A stretch of 33,431 nt of DNA, from contig CAIYFY010000069.1 of assembly GCA_903925535.1 (NCBI GenBank), forward strand, positions 1 through 33,431, in the 5' to 3' direction. The notes below the pieces were generated by a model that was not told the origin of the DNA, ran no database searches, and saw only the letters and a list, made by a program, of their open reading frames with translations. The stretch comes from an uncultured Bacteroidota bacterium (GTDB lineage Bacteria; Bacteroidota; Bacteroidia; Chitinophagales; Saprospiraceae). Every line of letters starts with the position of its first letter. The stretch's first letter is position 1. Shown piece by piece: positions 1-9,240 of this stretch. The position numbers and the translations under genes were made by a program.

Positions 1-24
1 ATCTGATAACACCTGCTACCCGGC

Positions 25-2235
25 ATGAAAAAAACAATATTTATCACATTTATGCTCGTTTCTTCCGTTTCGGTGGCGCAGGATGCAACGATGTTCCAGC
101 CGTCTGCCATACGAAGAACGCTTCAGAGTACCCGTTCGGAAAGGCCCGTTCGGGTTGACGGCTACCTTGATGATGCTGACTGGTCGGGAGCCGTGGGGGC
201 CTCCGATTTTGTTCAGGTGGAGCCCATGCAGGGCCAGCCCGCCACCCAGGCCACAGAAATCCGCGTGTTGCACGACCGGAACTTCCTGTATTTTGGTATA
301 TTTTCCAGGGATTCTCTCGGAAAAAAAGCCATCCGGGCCACCGATTTCAAGCGAGACTTCAATTTTATGTCGCACGACCTGATTACCCTTTCCTTCGACG
401 GGTTTAACGACAATCGGAATGCCATGGCGTTGGCTGTGAATGCCTACGGTGTGCAGCGGGATCTGCTGTCTTTCGATGACTTTTATTACGACGTGGATTG
501 GGATGGTCTCTGGCGTGTACGCACATCGCGCACCGATTCTGGCTGGGTAGCCGAAATTGCGGTGCCCTGGCAGACACTGCGTTATCCGCAATCGTCGGAT
601 TCACTGCAGCAGTGGGGGTTCAATATTTACCGCAACCGCCGTCTGACGAACGAGATATCTGCCTTTTCTCCTTTTCCGCGCAATGTGAGTTCGCTGCGCA
701 TGGCCTACTCGGGTTTGCTGACCAATCTGGAGCCGCCTCCGCCCAGACCCAACATTCGTATCAATCCTTACGTACTTGCCTCCTACGACCGGTATAAAAA
801 CTACCAAACCGAAAAACCCGAGGATAGCAGTGCCAAGCTGGGTGGAGAGCTGAAGTGGGCTGTAAATCCGAATGCTGTACTTGATCTGACCGTCAATACC
901 GACTTTGCGCAGGCCGATGCTGACCGGCAGGTAAACAATATCACGCGGTTTTCGGTGCTGTTTCCGGAGCGAAGACAGTTTTTTCTTGAAAACGCCTCCC
1001 TTTTCGGTGTTGGTGGGGGGCCGAAAGGCGACGCCTCGGGTGGCTTCATGCGCATTCAGCCGTTTTTCAGTCGTCGTATTGGTCTGGATGATGCCGGAAA
1101 TCCCATTCCCATAGATGCGGGTGCCCGTTTTGTACATCGGTCGGGGAAACGAAATTATGGTGGTATGGCCATGCGCCAGCGCGGGACAGATTTTTCTGAT
1201 CCGACGAATTTTTTCATCGGCCGTTTTTCCGAAAATTTCGGAAAGCAGAACCGTCTCGGCGGTATGCTCGCTGTGAAAAATCAGGAATCAGGCACCAATT
1301 ACACCAGCGTACTTGATGGATTTGTACGACTGGGACAGCTGCATTCACTGAATGCCATGCTGATGCAGACCACTACGACCGGACTGAACGAGAAACGGGG
1401 CAGTGCAGGCTACGCGCAATACTATTTCGACACCAACCAGTGGAGATTATGGTGGACGCAGTCGTTCGTCACCAGAGATTTCGACCCACAGCTTGGTTTT
1501 GTATCCAGAAGCGATGTGATTGGAACCACTCCGGGCATGATATGGTATTACAGGGGCAGCAAACTGCCACTGAAGAAGTATATCCGTGCATTTGAACCCA
1601 GTCTGAACACAGAGTTTTATCATCAGGCATCAACAGGGAAACTGACTGAGCGAATTATCAATCCGTGGCCCGTTTTTTTTAATCTTCAGAGCGGAGCATA
1701 CATAGGATATGGCACCTATTTTATGTATGAAGGACTCACCGAATCGTTTATCCCGCTGGGAGTTGAAATTGCTGCCCGGGATTATCACTTTGTCAGGCAT
1801 CAGATAATTGCCAGTACCGATCCGTCGAAGAAACTCAACCTGTTGGCCGATGTGAGCTGGGGGCAGTACTTTAACGGGAAACTGCTTTCGGCCGATCTTA
1901 CCCTGCAGTTTGCACCACTGCCGCATGTTTCGCTGATGGGGCGGGTGAATCGCAATCATTTTAACGGAGTAGGGGAGAAGCAGGAGGTCAAGACAGTTGA
2001 TCTGTTCAGTATTGAAGGCCGGTTTGCCCTGAATGCCAGGCTTCAGCTTATTGCCTTTTACCAGCAGAATACCGACGGCAACTCCAGAAATTACAATATC
2101 CGCTTTTCCTGGGAGTATCAGCCCCTTTCCTTTATGTATATCGTGCTCAACAAGCGCGGTTTCGACAATATTTCCGGTGTGAGGCAGGTTGAAGACCACG
2201 CTATCGGGAAAATTGGCTTCCTTCGTCAGATTTAG
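25..2235 (+). CDS. DUF5916 outer-membrane protein with CBM9-like N-terminal domain
   Basis: The 736-residue product starts with a clear signal peptide (MKKTIFITFMLVSSVSVAQ). Residues about 40-240 form a carbohydrate-binding-family-9-like beta-sandwich: the stretch RPVRVDGYLDDADW followed by FLYFGIFSRD and WVAEIAVPWQTLRY is the usual signature of this family. The remainder is rich in alternating aromatic and polar strands (for example MLAVKNQ, AYIGYGTYFMYEG, IRFSWEYQPLSFMYIVLNKRG), consistent with the C-terminal beta-barrel-like DUF5916 part, and the length fits the family. The substrate is unknown; association with the outer membrane is inferred from the family. Its own terminator follows, so it is probably transcribed apart from the efflux genes downstream. 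The upstream gene lies outside the window, so promoter and operon status on the 5' side cannot be judged. Confidence 0.88.
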   Translation: MKKTIFITFMLVSSVSVAQDATMFQPSAIRRTLQSTRSERPVRVDGYLDDADWSGAVGASDFVQVEPMQGQPATQATEIRVLHDRNFLYFGIFSRDSLGKKAIRATDFKRDFNFMSHDLITLSFDGFNDNRNAMALAVNAYGVQRDLLSFDDFYYDVDWDGLWRVRTSRTDSGWVAEIAVPWQTLRYPQSSDSLQQWGFNIYRNRRLTNEISAFSPFPRNVSSLRMAYSGLLTNLEPPPPRPNIRINPYVLASYDRYKNYQTEKPEDSSAKLGGELKWAVNPNAVLDLTVNTDFAQADADRQVNNITRFSVLFPERRQFFLENASLFGVGGGPKGDASGGFMRIQPFFSRRIGLDDAGNPIPIDAGARFVHRSGKRNYGGMAMRQRGTDFSDPTNFFIGRFSENFGKQNRLGGMLAVKNQESGTNYTSVLDGFVRLGQLHSLNAMLMQTTTTGLNEKRGSAGYAQYYFDTNQWRLWWTQSFVTRDFDPQLGFVSRSDVIGTTPGMIWYYRGSKLPLKKYIRAFEPSLNTEFYHQASTGKLTERIINPWPVFFNLQSGAYIGYGTYFMYEGLTESFIPLGVEIAARDYHFVRHQIIASTDPSKKLNLLADVSWGQYFNGKLLSADLTLQFAPLPHVSLMGRVNRNHFNGVGEKQEVKTVDLFSIEGRFALNARLQLIAFYQQNTDGNSRNYNIRFSWEYQPLSFMYIVLNKRGFDNISGVRQVEDHAIGKIGFLRQI

Positions 2236-2262
2236 GTCTGTTACAAATATTTTTATTCTTTT

Positions 2263-2304
2263 GCCCTTAATCCTGCATTTATTGTCAGGATAAAGGGCTT
2301 TTTT
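2263..2304 (+). terminator. Rho-independent terminator after the DUF5916 gene
   Basis: A 13-bp stem (GCCCTTAATCCTG at 2263-2275 with CAGGATAAAGGGC at 2286-2298, one A-A mismatch) closes a 10-nt loop and is followed by six T. It separates the DUF5916 gene from the efflux operon. Confidence 0.85.
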
Positions 2305-2408
2305 GTTGTAGAAAGATGTTTTCAGTTAATTATTCCGGCTTTGTTTCAGGGAAATGACTTTTCTTCTGCCGGCAAAAAAGCGCTGTTTTCTTAACACAAA
2401 AAAAACAC

Positions 2409-2438
2409 TGGAAACTTTAAAACTAAAAAACGTTTCCA
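2409..2438. promoter_or_regulatory. Candidate TetR operator upstream of the efflux operon
   Basis: TGGAAAC (2409-2415) and GTTTCCA (2432-2438) are perfect 7-bp inverted arms around a 16-nt A/T-rich spacer. The site ends 14 nt before the chosen tetR start codon, a position suited to autoregulation of the tetR-led operon. Binding is inference from position and symmetry; no clear TAnnTTTG element was seen nearby. Confidence 0.45.
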
Positions 2439-2452
2439 TCGTTACTTATCAG

Positions 2453-3067
2453 ATGATGTTTACAGAACAACAAAACAAGTGGTTAAGAATAGCCGAGGAG
2501 CTGTTCATGCGCCTTGGTATCAAGAGCGTTACCATGGATGATGTGGCGCGTGAGCTGGGCATTTCAAAAAAAACGCTCTACACCTTTGTTGAAAACAAGG
2601 ACGATCTGGTCAGGAAGGTGGTGGAGAGTTACTGTGTCCAGAAGAAGAGGGATCATTCCGACCGCTTCAATTCGGCGGAGAATGCCGTGGAGGAGATGCT
2701 GATGGTGATTACATCAACTGCGCGTCAGATGGAGCAGATGCGCGCCAATCTGTTGCATGATCTTCAGAAATACCACCGCGATGTCTGGGTTACACTGAAT
2801 GAATTCCGTCGCGGACTTCTTTACGAAGTAGTTCGCAACAATCTGGAAAGAGGAATCAGGGAAGGGCTGTATCGAAACAACATCAACGTGGACATAGTGA
2901 CCCGTTTGCATATTGCCACCAGTTTTCAGTTATTGAACGAAGACCTTTTTCCGTTGAACGACTACAGCAAGGATGTACTCTTCCGGGAGTACATGTTTCA
3001 CTATCTGCATGGCATCATGTCGGAGAAAGGGCGGCAGTATTTGCTGAAAAATGCTCCTGAATTGTAA
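2453..3067 (+). CDS. TetR/AcrR-family transcriptional regulator
   Basis: This 204-residue protein has the typical TetR layout. The N-terminal helix-turn-helix spans about residues 10-53, with the motif TMDDVARELGISKKTLYTFV followed by NKDDLV; the C-terminal all-helical part would bind ligand and dimerise. I start it at 2453 (MMFTEQQNK) because this gives the normal family length. A longer frame reaches back to 2354, but its extra 33 residues are low-complexity and would cover the candidate operator. It stands first in a same-strand series with tolC-, hlyD- and RND-like genes and lies 19 nt before the TolC gene, so it most likely represses the pump operon and itself. The inducing ligand cannot be read from the sequence. 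Confidence 0.9.
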   Translation: MMFTEQQNKWLRIAEELFMRLGIKSVTMDDVARELGISKKTLYTFVENKDDLVRKVVESYCVQKKRDHSDRFNSAENAVEEMLMVITSTARQMEQMRANLLHDLQKYHRDVWVTLNEFRRGLLYEVVRNNLERGIREGLYRNNINVDIVTRLHIATSFQLLNEDLFPLNDYSKDVLFREYMFHYLHGIMSEKGRQYLLKNAPEL

Positions 3068-3086
3068 AAAGTACTCACTCGATTAT

Positions 3087-4511
3087 ATGCAAAAACTACT
3101 TCTTCTCCTCTTTTTGTCGCTGACGGCCTTGTCGGTTTCAGCCCAGCGCACGCTGAGTCTCGACGATTGCGTGCAGTATGCGCTGACCAACCATCCTATG
3201 GTTAAAACAGCCGAGCTGCAGGTCAACGATGCTGTCTGGCGTGTCAAGGAAAACCTTGCAACAGGCCTTCCGCAGATTTCTGCCGGTGTTTCGTACTCCG
3301 GGTTCATTCAGCGGGCGGGTCTGCCGTCATCTGCCATCTCTTTTGGTCCGCAGGTGCCGCCGTCATTTCTCAACGACCTCTCAACGGAGCTGGTCAATCT
3401 GCCATTACTCGACGGTGTCATGCGCGGCTTGCTGGGTGGATCCGGCAGCGACGACAGCGGGCGGCTGTACTTCGCACCCGTTCACAGTCTGTCGGGCGAA
3501 CTGAAGCTCACGCAGCTGGTTTTCAACAACTCCTACCTGCTGGGCATCAAGGCGGCCAGATATTACCGCGAGTATGTGGAACAGGATCTGGCGGCCACCA
3601 GATACAAGGTAAAAAATCAGGTGACGGATGCCTACATGCCTGCGCTGCTGATTTCTGAAAACCTGGTTGTGCTCGACAAGAACATTGCGAATCTGGACAA
3701 ACTGCTCACAGAAACCCGTGCTATCAACAAAGCAGGTTTCGCAGAACAGCTTGACGTAGACCGTCTTGAGTTTTCCCTGGCCAACCTTCGCACGGAACGC
3801 GACAATCTGGCGCGTCAGCAGGAGGTTGTAATCAATGCCCTGAAGTTCAACATGGGTATGGCTGTCAGTGAGAATATTTCGCTCTCCGACAACCTGGATC
3901 GCCTGATGGCGCTGTACGCCGATGCCGACCTTACCACGCGGTTTGACCCGATGAGTCGTCCGGAATACCAGACACTGCTCAAGGCCCGTCAGCTGAGCCA
4001 GATTCAGGTGGATCTGTTTGGCAAGCCCTGGATGCCCACAGTAGCTGCTTTCGCCCAGTATCAGCCCGGTTATCAGGGAGGTTATGGCAGCAGCGACAGC
4101 GACAACTTCAACAACTGGTATTTCATCCCGTCTGCAATCGCCGGCGTGTCAGTCAGTCTCCCGATCTGGGATGGAGGAGGTACCAATGCCCGGAAGCAGC
4201 GTGCGATGATTACCCTGCAGGGGGTTGAAATTCAGAAGCAGATGCTGGAAAACGCGATGAGTCTCGAGCTGGATGCTGCCCGCAAGCAGTATCAGAGCGC
4301 TGCAGAGCGCAGCGTCAGTCGCCAGAAAAATCTGGAGCTGGCCCAGCGTATTTACGACACGACTCAAACAAAATACAAGGCCGGAGTTGGCAGCAGTTTC
4401 GAGGTTACACAGGCAGAACAGGGGCTTTATGCTGCTCAGCAGGCACTCATGAGTGCCCGTTTTGACCTGCTCAACGCCCGTCTTGCCATCAAAAAAGCCC
4501 TAGGACAGTAA
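3087..4511 (+). CDS. TolC-family outer-membrane efflux protein
   Basis: The 474-residue product begins with a signal peptide (MQKLLLLLFLSLTALSVSAQ) and continues with LSLDDCVQYALTNHPMVKTAE, the standard opening of outer-membrane efflux proteins. Two long helical repeats are visible, including RLEFSLANLRTERDNLARQQ and the C-terminal YDTTQTKYKAGVGSSFEVTQ, which ends in a typical LNARLAIKKALGQ tail. Such proteins trimerise to form the exit duct of RND pumps. The start at 3087 is chosen because the upstream in-frame start at 3051 would overlap tetR and put a polar stretch before the signal peptide. It sits 19 nt after tetR and 58 nt before the adaptor gene. Confidence 0.93.
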   Translation: MQKLLLLLFLSLTALSVSAQRTLSLDDCVQYALTNHPMVKTAELQVNDAVWRVKENLATGLPQISAGVSYSGFIQRAGLPSSAISFGPQVPPSFLNDLSTELVNLPLLDGVMRGLLGGSGSDDSGRLYFAPVHSLSGELKLTQLVFNNSYLLGIKAARYYREYVEQDLAATRYKVKNQVTDAYMPALLISENLVVLDKNIANLDKLLTETRAINKAGFAEQLDVDRLEFSLANLRTERDNLARQQEVVINALKFNMGMAVSENISLSDNLDRLMALYADADLTTRFDPMSRPEYQTLLKARQLSQIQVDLFGKPWMPTVAAFAQYQPGYQGGYGSSDSDNFNNWYFIPSAIAGVSVSLPIWDGGGTNARKQRAMITLQGVEIQKQMLENAMSLELDAARKQYQSAAERSVSRQKNLELAQRIYDTTQTKYKAGVGSSFEVTQAEQGLYAAQQALMSARFDLLNARLAIKKALGQ

Positions 4512-4569
4512 CATTTCTCAACAGGCAGTCGGAAAACACTGCTTTTCAAACCATAACCAGCATCTCTTC

Positions 4570-5685
4570 ATGAAAAATATATCTTCTCTCGCCGCCGCCG
4601 CATTTTTACCGGCAGCACTTTTCATTTCTTCCTGCGGTGGAGGACAGACAGATCCTGCCACCGAACTGGCCAGACTGAAAGATCAGAAAGCCGGTATCGA
4701 AGCCCGTATTATCGAACTCGAAAAGCAGGTGACCCAGCCGGCGCCCAAAATTCTGGCCGTCAGCCTTTCCGAGGTCAAACTTTCTGATTTCAGACACTAC
4801 ATTGACCTGCAGGGCAAGGTAGAGGCAACCGAAAGCGTGGTGGCTACAGCCAAAATGCCCGGCTCGCTCAAAAGGGTATACGTACAAAACGGCGATAATG
4901 TAAAAAAGGGCCAGCTGCTGGCTGAAATTGACAGCGACGTCATGCAAAAGGGTATGGCCGAACTGGAGGGTCAGCTCGCCACCGCTACCGATATCTACAA
5001 TCGCCAGAAAGGACTGTGGGATCAGAAAATCGGCACAGAAGTGGCCTTTATTCAGGCTAAAAATGCCAAAGAATCGCTGGAGCGCAGCATTGCTACGATG
5101 AAAGAGCAGATGAATCTCACCAAAATATATGCACCCACATCGGGAAGTGTGGATGTGGTGATGCTGCGCGCCGGACAAGCCATTGCGCCGGGCATGCCGC
5201 TTTGCAATATTGTAAATATGACCAGTCTCAAGGTGCATGGTGAAGTGACGGAGGCTTATGCCGCCAAGGTCCGCCAGGGAGATCCGGTTCAGATTTACTT
5301 CCCTGACCTCAACAAGGAAGTTGCCTCCCGCGTAAAATTCGTGAGCAAGACGATCAATCCAATGACACGGACATTCACGGTGGAGTGCACACTTCCTGCC
5401 GGTGAATACCGTGCCAACCAGATTGCTGTGATGAAAATCATAGACTACCAGAAGTCCGGAGCTGTTGTAATCCCGGTGAACATAATACAGACGGGTGAGG
5501 GAGGAGACTTTGTTTACGTGGCGGAGAAAACGGGAGAAAACCAGGCCGTTGTGAAAAAAGCTGATATCAGGCAGGGGCAGAACTACGCCGGAAATGTGGA
5601 AATACTCAGTGGCCTCAAGAAAGGTGACTGGCTTGTCTCCACCGGTTATCAGGAGGCACAACCCGGCGAGACTGTAAGTTTCTGA
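4570..5685 (+). CDS. RND efflux periplasmic adaptor (HlyD/MFP family), lipoprotein
   Basis: The 371-residue protein has a lipoprotein signal with lipobox ISSC (Cys22), so the adaptor should be anchored in the inner membrane by lipid. A short predicted coiled coil (residues about 30-55) precedes the split biotinyl-lipoyl domain, seen as VEATESVVATAKMPGSLKRV and later IYAPTSGSVDVVMLRAGQAI. A helical hairpin lies between these halves. The beta-barrel and membrane-proximal parts follow (LKVHGEVTEAYAAKVRQGDP; GLKKGDWLVSTGYQEAQPGE). It links the RND pump to the TolC-like duct. The gene lies between them with gaps of 58 and 42 nt, as expected for one operon. Confidence 0.93.
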   Translation: MKNISSLAAAAFLPAALFISSCGGGQTDPATELARLKDQKAGIEARIIELEKQVTQPAPKILAVSLSEVKLSDFRHYIDLQGKVEATESVVATAKMPGSLKRVYVQNGDNVKKGQLLAEIDSDVMQKGMAELEGQLATATDIYNRQKGLWDQKIGTEVAFIQAKNAKESLERSIATMKEQMNLTKIYAPTSGSVDVVMLRAGQAIAPGMPLCNIVNMTSLKVHGEVTEAYAAKVRQGDPVQIYFPDLNKEVASRVKFVSKTINPMTRTFTVECTLPAGEYRANQIAVMKIIDYQKSGAVVIPVNIIQTGEGGDFVYVAEKTGENQAVVKKADIRQGQNYAGNVEILSGLKKGDWLVSTGYQEAQPGETVSF

Positions 5686-5727
5686 TTCCGGGATGCTCAA
5701 AACCTATCACCATTTTACGACAAATAA

Positions 5728-8700
5728 ATGAAAGAGTTCAAACCAACCAGTTGGTCTATAGATAACCGAACCTCGATCTTCATTATCACGGTGATGATCA
5801 CGCTGGCCGGTATCATGTCGTACAATGCTCTTCCGAAGGAACAGTTCCCGGACGTAGTTGTACCGACCATTTTTGTTTCCACAATTTACCCCGGCGCCAG
5901 TCCGAGCGACATGGAGCAACTCGTGACCAAACCCATTGAGAAGCAGTTAAAGGGTATAAACGGCGTCAAAAAAATATCTTCTTCTTCTGTTCAGGACTTT
6001 TCGAGCATTATCATAGAGTTTAATACCTCGCTCGATGTGGCATCCTGCAAGCAGAAAGTGAAAGATGCCGTGGACAAATCCAAGCGCGATTTGCCCAATG
6101 ACCTGCTTCAGGACCCGTCCATCGCCGAACTTGACATCTCTGAAATACCTATCATGAGCGTCAATGTGGCCGGCGATATGAGTCTCGACAAGCTCAAGCA
6201 GTATGCCGACAAGCTCAAGGACCGCATTGAAGAAATGCCCGAGATTACCCGTGTTGATCTGATTGGTGCCCTGGAAAAGGAAGTACAGGTTAATATTGAC
6301 AAGTACAAACTGAATGCGGCCAGCCTCACATTCCGTGATATAGAAAGTGCGCTTGCTTACGAGAATATGACCATCTCTGCGGGCAACGTGGATGTTGGCG
6401 GCATGACCCGGTCTGTATCCATCCGCGGCGACTTCAAGGATCTTGAACAAATAAAAAATATTCTCATCTCATCTCAGTCGGGAGCAAAAATGTTCCTGAA
6501 AGATGTTGCCGAGGTAAAAATGGGCCACAAGGAGCAGGAGAGCTTCAGTCGCCTGAATGCCCGTAATGTCATTTCCCTGAATGTTATCAAGCGTTCCGGC
6601 GAAAACCTGATCAACGCCTCCGACAATATCAAGGAAGTGGTGGACGAGATGAAGTCCGGAGAATTTCCTTCAAATCTGGAGGTGAGTATTACCGGCGACC
6701 AGAGCCGCGCAACCCGAGTCACCCTGCATGACCTCATAAATACCATTATCATCGGATTCATTCTGGTGACTTTCATCCTTATGTTCTTCATGGGTGCTAC
6801 CGATGCCATATTTGTGGCCATGTCGGTTCCGCTTTCCATGGCGATTGCCTTCATGGTGCTGCCTGCATTCGGTTACACCCTGAACTTCGTGGTGCTCTTT
6901 GCCTTCCTGCTTGCGCTGGGCATTGTAGTAGATGACGCGATTGTGGTGATAGAGAACACTCACCGGATTTACCACGACGACAAAAAACTGACCATTGTAC
7001 AGGCCGCCAAGAAGGCTGCCGGGGAGGTATTCCTGCCCGTACTCTCCGGTACTGCAACCACCCTGGCACCTTTCGTTCCGCTGGTATTCTGGGATGGTAT
7101 TTTTGGAAAGTTCATGGTTTACCTGCCGGTTACCGTCATCATCACCCTGACAGCATCGCTGCTGGTAGCCTATATAATCAATCCGGTATTTGCCGTCTGG
7201 TTTATGGGCGATCCGAAGCGGGAGGGCACCGAACTGCCGGCTGAGAAAAAACGCCGCAGGGCTATCTTCGGGTATGCTATATTCGGCCTTTCCGTACTGT
7301 TCTTTTACGCCAACAAGAACTTCTTCATGGGCAACCTGCTGCTGACTATCGCAGCGTTTGCGGTACTGTACAAGTTTGTGCTGGCGAATGTGGTATCGAA
7401 GTTTCAGGAGCGCGGATGGCCGTCCATACAGCGTGGTTATGCCGGGTTTCTCAATTTCGCGCTGAACCACCCTTGGAAAATGCTGACAGGTGTGGTACTC
7501 CTGCTGGTTTTGTCGCTGGTGGCCTTTGCCAGCGAGAAGCGCAACATCGTCCTGTTTCCGAAAGCGGATCCGAACTTCATCTATGTTTACATGTCATTGC
7601 CTGTTGGTACCGATGTAGCGGTAACGGACTCACTTACCCGTGTACTGGAGAAAAAGGTGGTAAGCGTCATTGGCGAGAACAATCCCATCGTGGAGTCGGT
7701 TATCTCCAATGTGGCGCTGGGTGCATCGGAAGATCGTTTCGACCGCACTACGACCTCCAACAAGGGGAAAGTAGGTATCGCTTTTGTGGAGTTCAGCAAG
7801 CGCAACGGCGTTAACACACTGGATTATCTCGATCAGATCCGGGTGGCTACACAGGGTGCCATTCCCGGTGCCGATATTGTGGTTGATCAGGAACAGGGCG
7901 GTCCGCCGCAACCCAAACCCATCTCCGTGGAAATACGGGGCGACGATTTCCGCGACCTGATCCGCGTTTCCGAAGCCGTAAGGCACTACCTCGACTCCCT
8001 GAACATCCCCGGTGTAGAGGAGCTGAACAGCGATCTGATTGTATCCAAACCGGAAATCAACATACAGATTGACCGCGACCGTGCCAACCGCGAGGGTATA
8101 TCCACTGCACAAATCGGTTCGGAGTTCAGAACGGCGATTCTGGGCAAGGAGGTAACCAAGTTCCGCGATGGAGAAGATGAAATTCCGGTTAATATCCGCC
8201 TGAAAGAGGAGCAACGCGCCAACATAGACGCTGTGGAGAACCTGAATATCACCTTCCGCGATATGAACATGGGTGGTGTACTCCGCTCAGTGCCGATGGC
8301 GGCGCTGGCTGATGTACAATACACCCAGACCTACGGCGGTATCCGTCGCCTGGATCAGTCGCGCATCGTGACGATCTCTTCCAACATTACATCGGAATAC
8401 CAGCCAAGTCAGAACGAAGTGATTGACCGGGTGAAGGCAGCCATTGCCGCCTATCCGCAGACGGAAGGAGTAACTGTCGGTTTTGCCGGTCAGGATGCAG
8501 AAATGAAAGAATCATTCAGCTTCCTTGGTACTTCACTGCTGATATCCATCTTTATTATCCTGCTGATTCTCATTACCCAGTTCAACTCGATTGGAAAAAT
8601 GATCATCATCATGACGGAAGTGGTATTCAGTATTATAGGTGTGCTGCTTGGCATGACAATCATGGATATGGACTTCTCTGTCATCATGTCAATGGTGGGT

Positions 8701-9084
8701 ATTGTGGCTCTTTCCGGTATTGTGGTGCGGAACGGTATCCTGCTGGTGGAGTACACAGATATTCTCAGGCAGCAGGGAACGCCCACCCGCGAGGCTATCG
8801 TGGAGGCCGGCCGTATCCGTATGACGCCGGTGCTGCTGACGGCTACTGCGGCCATACTCGGACTTATTCCGCTGGCTGTAGGATTGAACATTGATTTTTA
8901 CAGCCTGTTTGCCACCGGCGATCCGAAGATCTATCTGGGTGGCGACTCGGTAGCGTTCTGGGGACCGCTTTCCTGGACAATCATATTCGGATTGAGTTTT
9001 GCCACGTTCATCACCCTGATTATTCTTCCGGTTATGTACCTGAAGGGTGCTCAGGTGAAGCAATGGTGGCAGAATAAACTGTAA
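5728..9084 (+). CDS. RND-family efflux pump, inner-membrane permease
   Basis: This 1118-residue protein belongs to the AcrB/MMPL-type RND superfamily. The first helix is followed by the porter sequence LPKEQFPDVVVPTIFVSTIYPGAS. TM4 carries the paired aspartates of the proton relay (VVDDAIVVIENTHR, Asp402-Asp403), and TM10 has GIVVRNGILLVEY, where Arg1001 stands at the position of the relay lysine of AcrB. It is longer than the usual 1030-1050 residues: residues about 494-570 hold a basic stretch (EKKRRR) and two further hydrophobic segments between TM6 and the second large periplasmic loop. With the TolC and adaptor genes upstream it makes a complete tripartite pump; the substrate is unknown. 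A strong terminator follows. Confidence 0.94.
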   Translation: MKEFKPTSWSIDNRTSIFIITVMITLAGIMSYNALPKEQFPDVVVPTIFVSTIYPGASPSDMEQLVTKPIEKQLKGINGVKKISSSSVQDFSSIIIEFNTSLDVASCKQKVKDAVDKSKRDLPNDLLQDPSIAELDISEIPIMSVNVAGDMSLDKLKQYADKLKDRIEEMPEITRVDLIGALEKEVQVNIDKYKLNAASLTFRDIESALAYENMTISAGNVDVGGMTRSVSIRGDFKDLEQIKNILISSQSGAKMFLKDVAEVKMGHKEQESFSRLNARNVISLNVIKRSGENLINASDNIKEVVDEMKSGEFPSNLEVSITGDQSRATRVTLHDLINTIIIGFILVTFILMFFMGATDAIFVAMSVPLSMAIAFMVLPAFGYTLNFVVLFAFLLALGIVVDDAIVVIENTHRIYHDDKKLTIVQAAKKAAGEVFLPVLSGTATTLAPFVPLVFWDGIFGKFMVYLPVTVIITLTASLLVAYIINPVFAVWFMGDPKREGTELPAEKKRRRAIFGYAIFGLSVLFFYANKNFFMGNLLLTIAAFAVLYKFVLANVVSKFQERGWPSIQRGYAGFLNFALNHPWKMLTGVVLLLVLSLVAFASEKRNIVLFPKADPNFIYVYMSLPVGTDVAVTDSLTRVLEKKVVSVIGENNPIVESVISNVALGASEDRFDRTTTSNKGKVGIAFVEFSKRNGVNTLDYLDQIRVATQGAIPGADIVVDQEQGGPPQPKPISVEIRGDDFRDLIRVSEAVRHYLDSLNIPGVEELNSDLIVSKPEINIQIDRDRANREGISTAQIGSEFRTAILGKEVTKFRDGEDEIPVNIRLKEEQRANIDAVENLNITFRDMNMGGVLRSVPMAALADVQYTQTYGGIRRLDQSRIVTISSNITSEYQPSQNEVIDRVKAAIAAYPQTEGVTVGFAGQDAEMKESFSFLGTSLLISIFIILLILITQFNSIGKMIIIMTEVVFSIIGVLLGMTIMDMDFSVIMSMVGIVALSGIVVRNGILLVEYTDILRQQGTPTREAIVEAGRIRMTPVLLTATAAILGLIPLAVGLNIDFYSLFATGDPKIYLGGDSVAFWGPLSWTIIFGLSFATFITLIILPVMYLKGAQVKQWWQNKL

Positions 9085-9108
9085 AGGCTGTCATTCCGGA
9101 GCCGGAAG

Positions 9109-9141
9109 GCCGGAGGTCATGATGTGATCTCCGGCTTTTTT
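9109..9141 (+). terminator. Rho-independent terminator after the efflux operon
   Basis: GCCGGAG (9109-9115) pairs with CTCCGGC (9129-9135); the stem can extend inward through GTCA/TGAT with a wobble pair. Six T follow at 9136-9141. It ends the tetR-tolC-adaptor-RND operon. Confidence 0.88.
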
Positions 9142-9189
9142 GTTTTATGCGTCGCATAAAGAGTATACTACTTGTGTTACTTCTTTTAA

Positions 9190-9235
9190 AAATATCAGAT
9201 AATTTTTAAAAAAATTCTGAAAATATCTGATATTT
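9190..9235. repeat. Perfect 12-bp inverted repeat before the DUF4143 ATPase gene
   Basis: AAATATCAGATA (9190-9201) and TATCTGATATTT (9224-9235) are exact reverse complements separated by 22 nt of almost pure A/T. Three more pairs follow after one mismatch. The second arm ends five nucleotides before the ATG at 9241. It could be an operator, or in mRNA a hairpin that hides the start codon. The surrounding 60 nt are much more A/T-rich than neighbouring DNA. Confidence 0.7.
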
Positions 9236-9240
9236 GTGGA

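Noticed and set aside
4606..5700. 364-codon open frame on the minus strand opposite the efflux adaptor gene
   Set aside because: It mirrors a well-supported lipoprotein adaptor gene, shows no domain or signal, and similar long antisense frames lie opposite many genes here because of codon composition.
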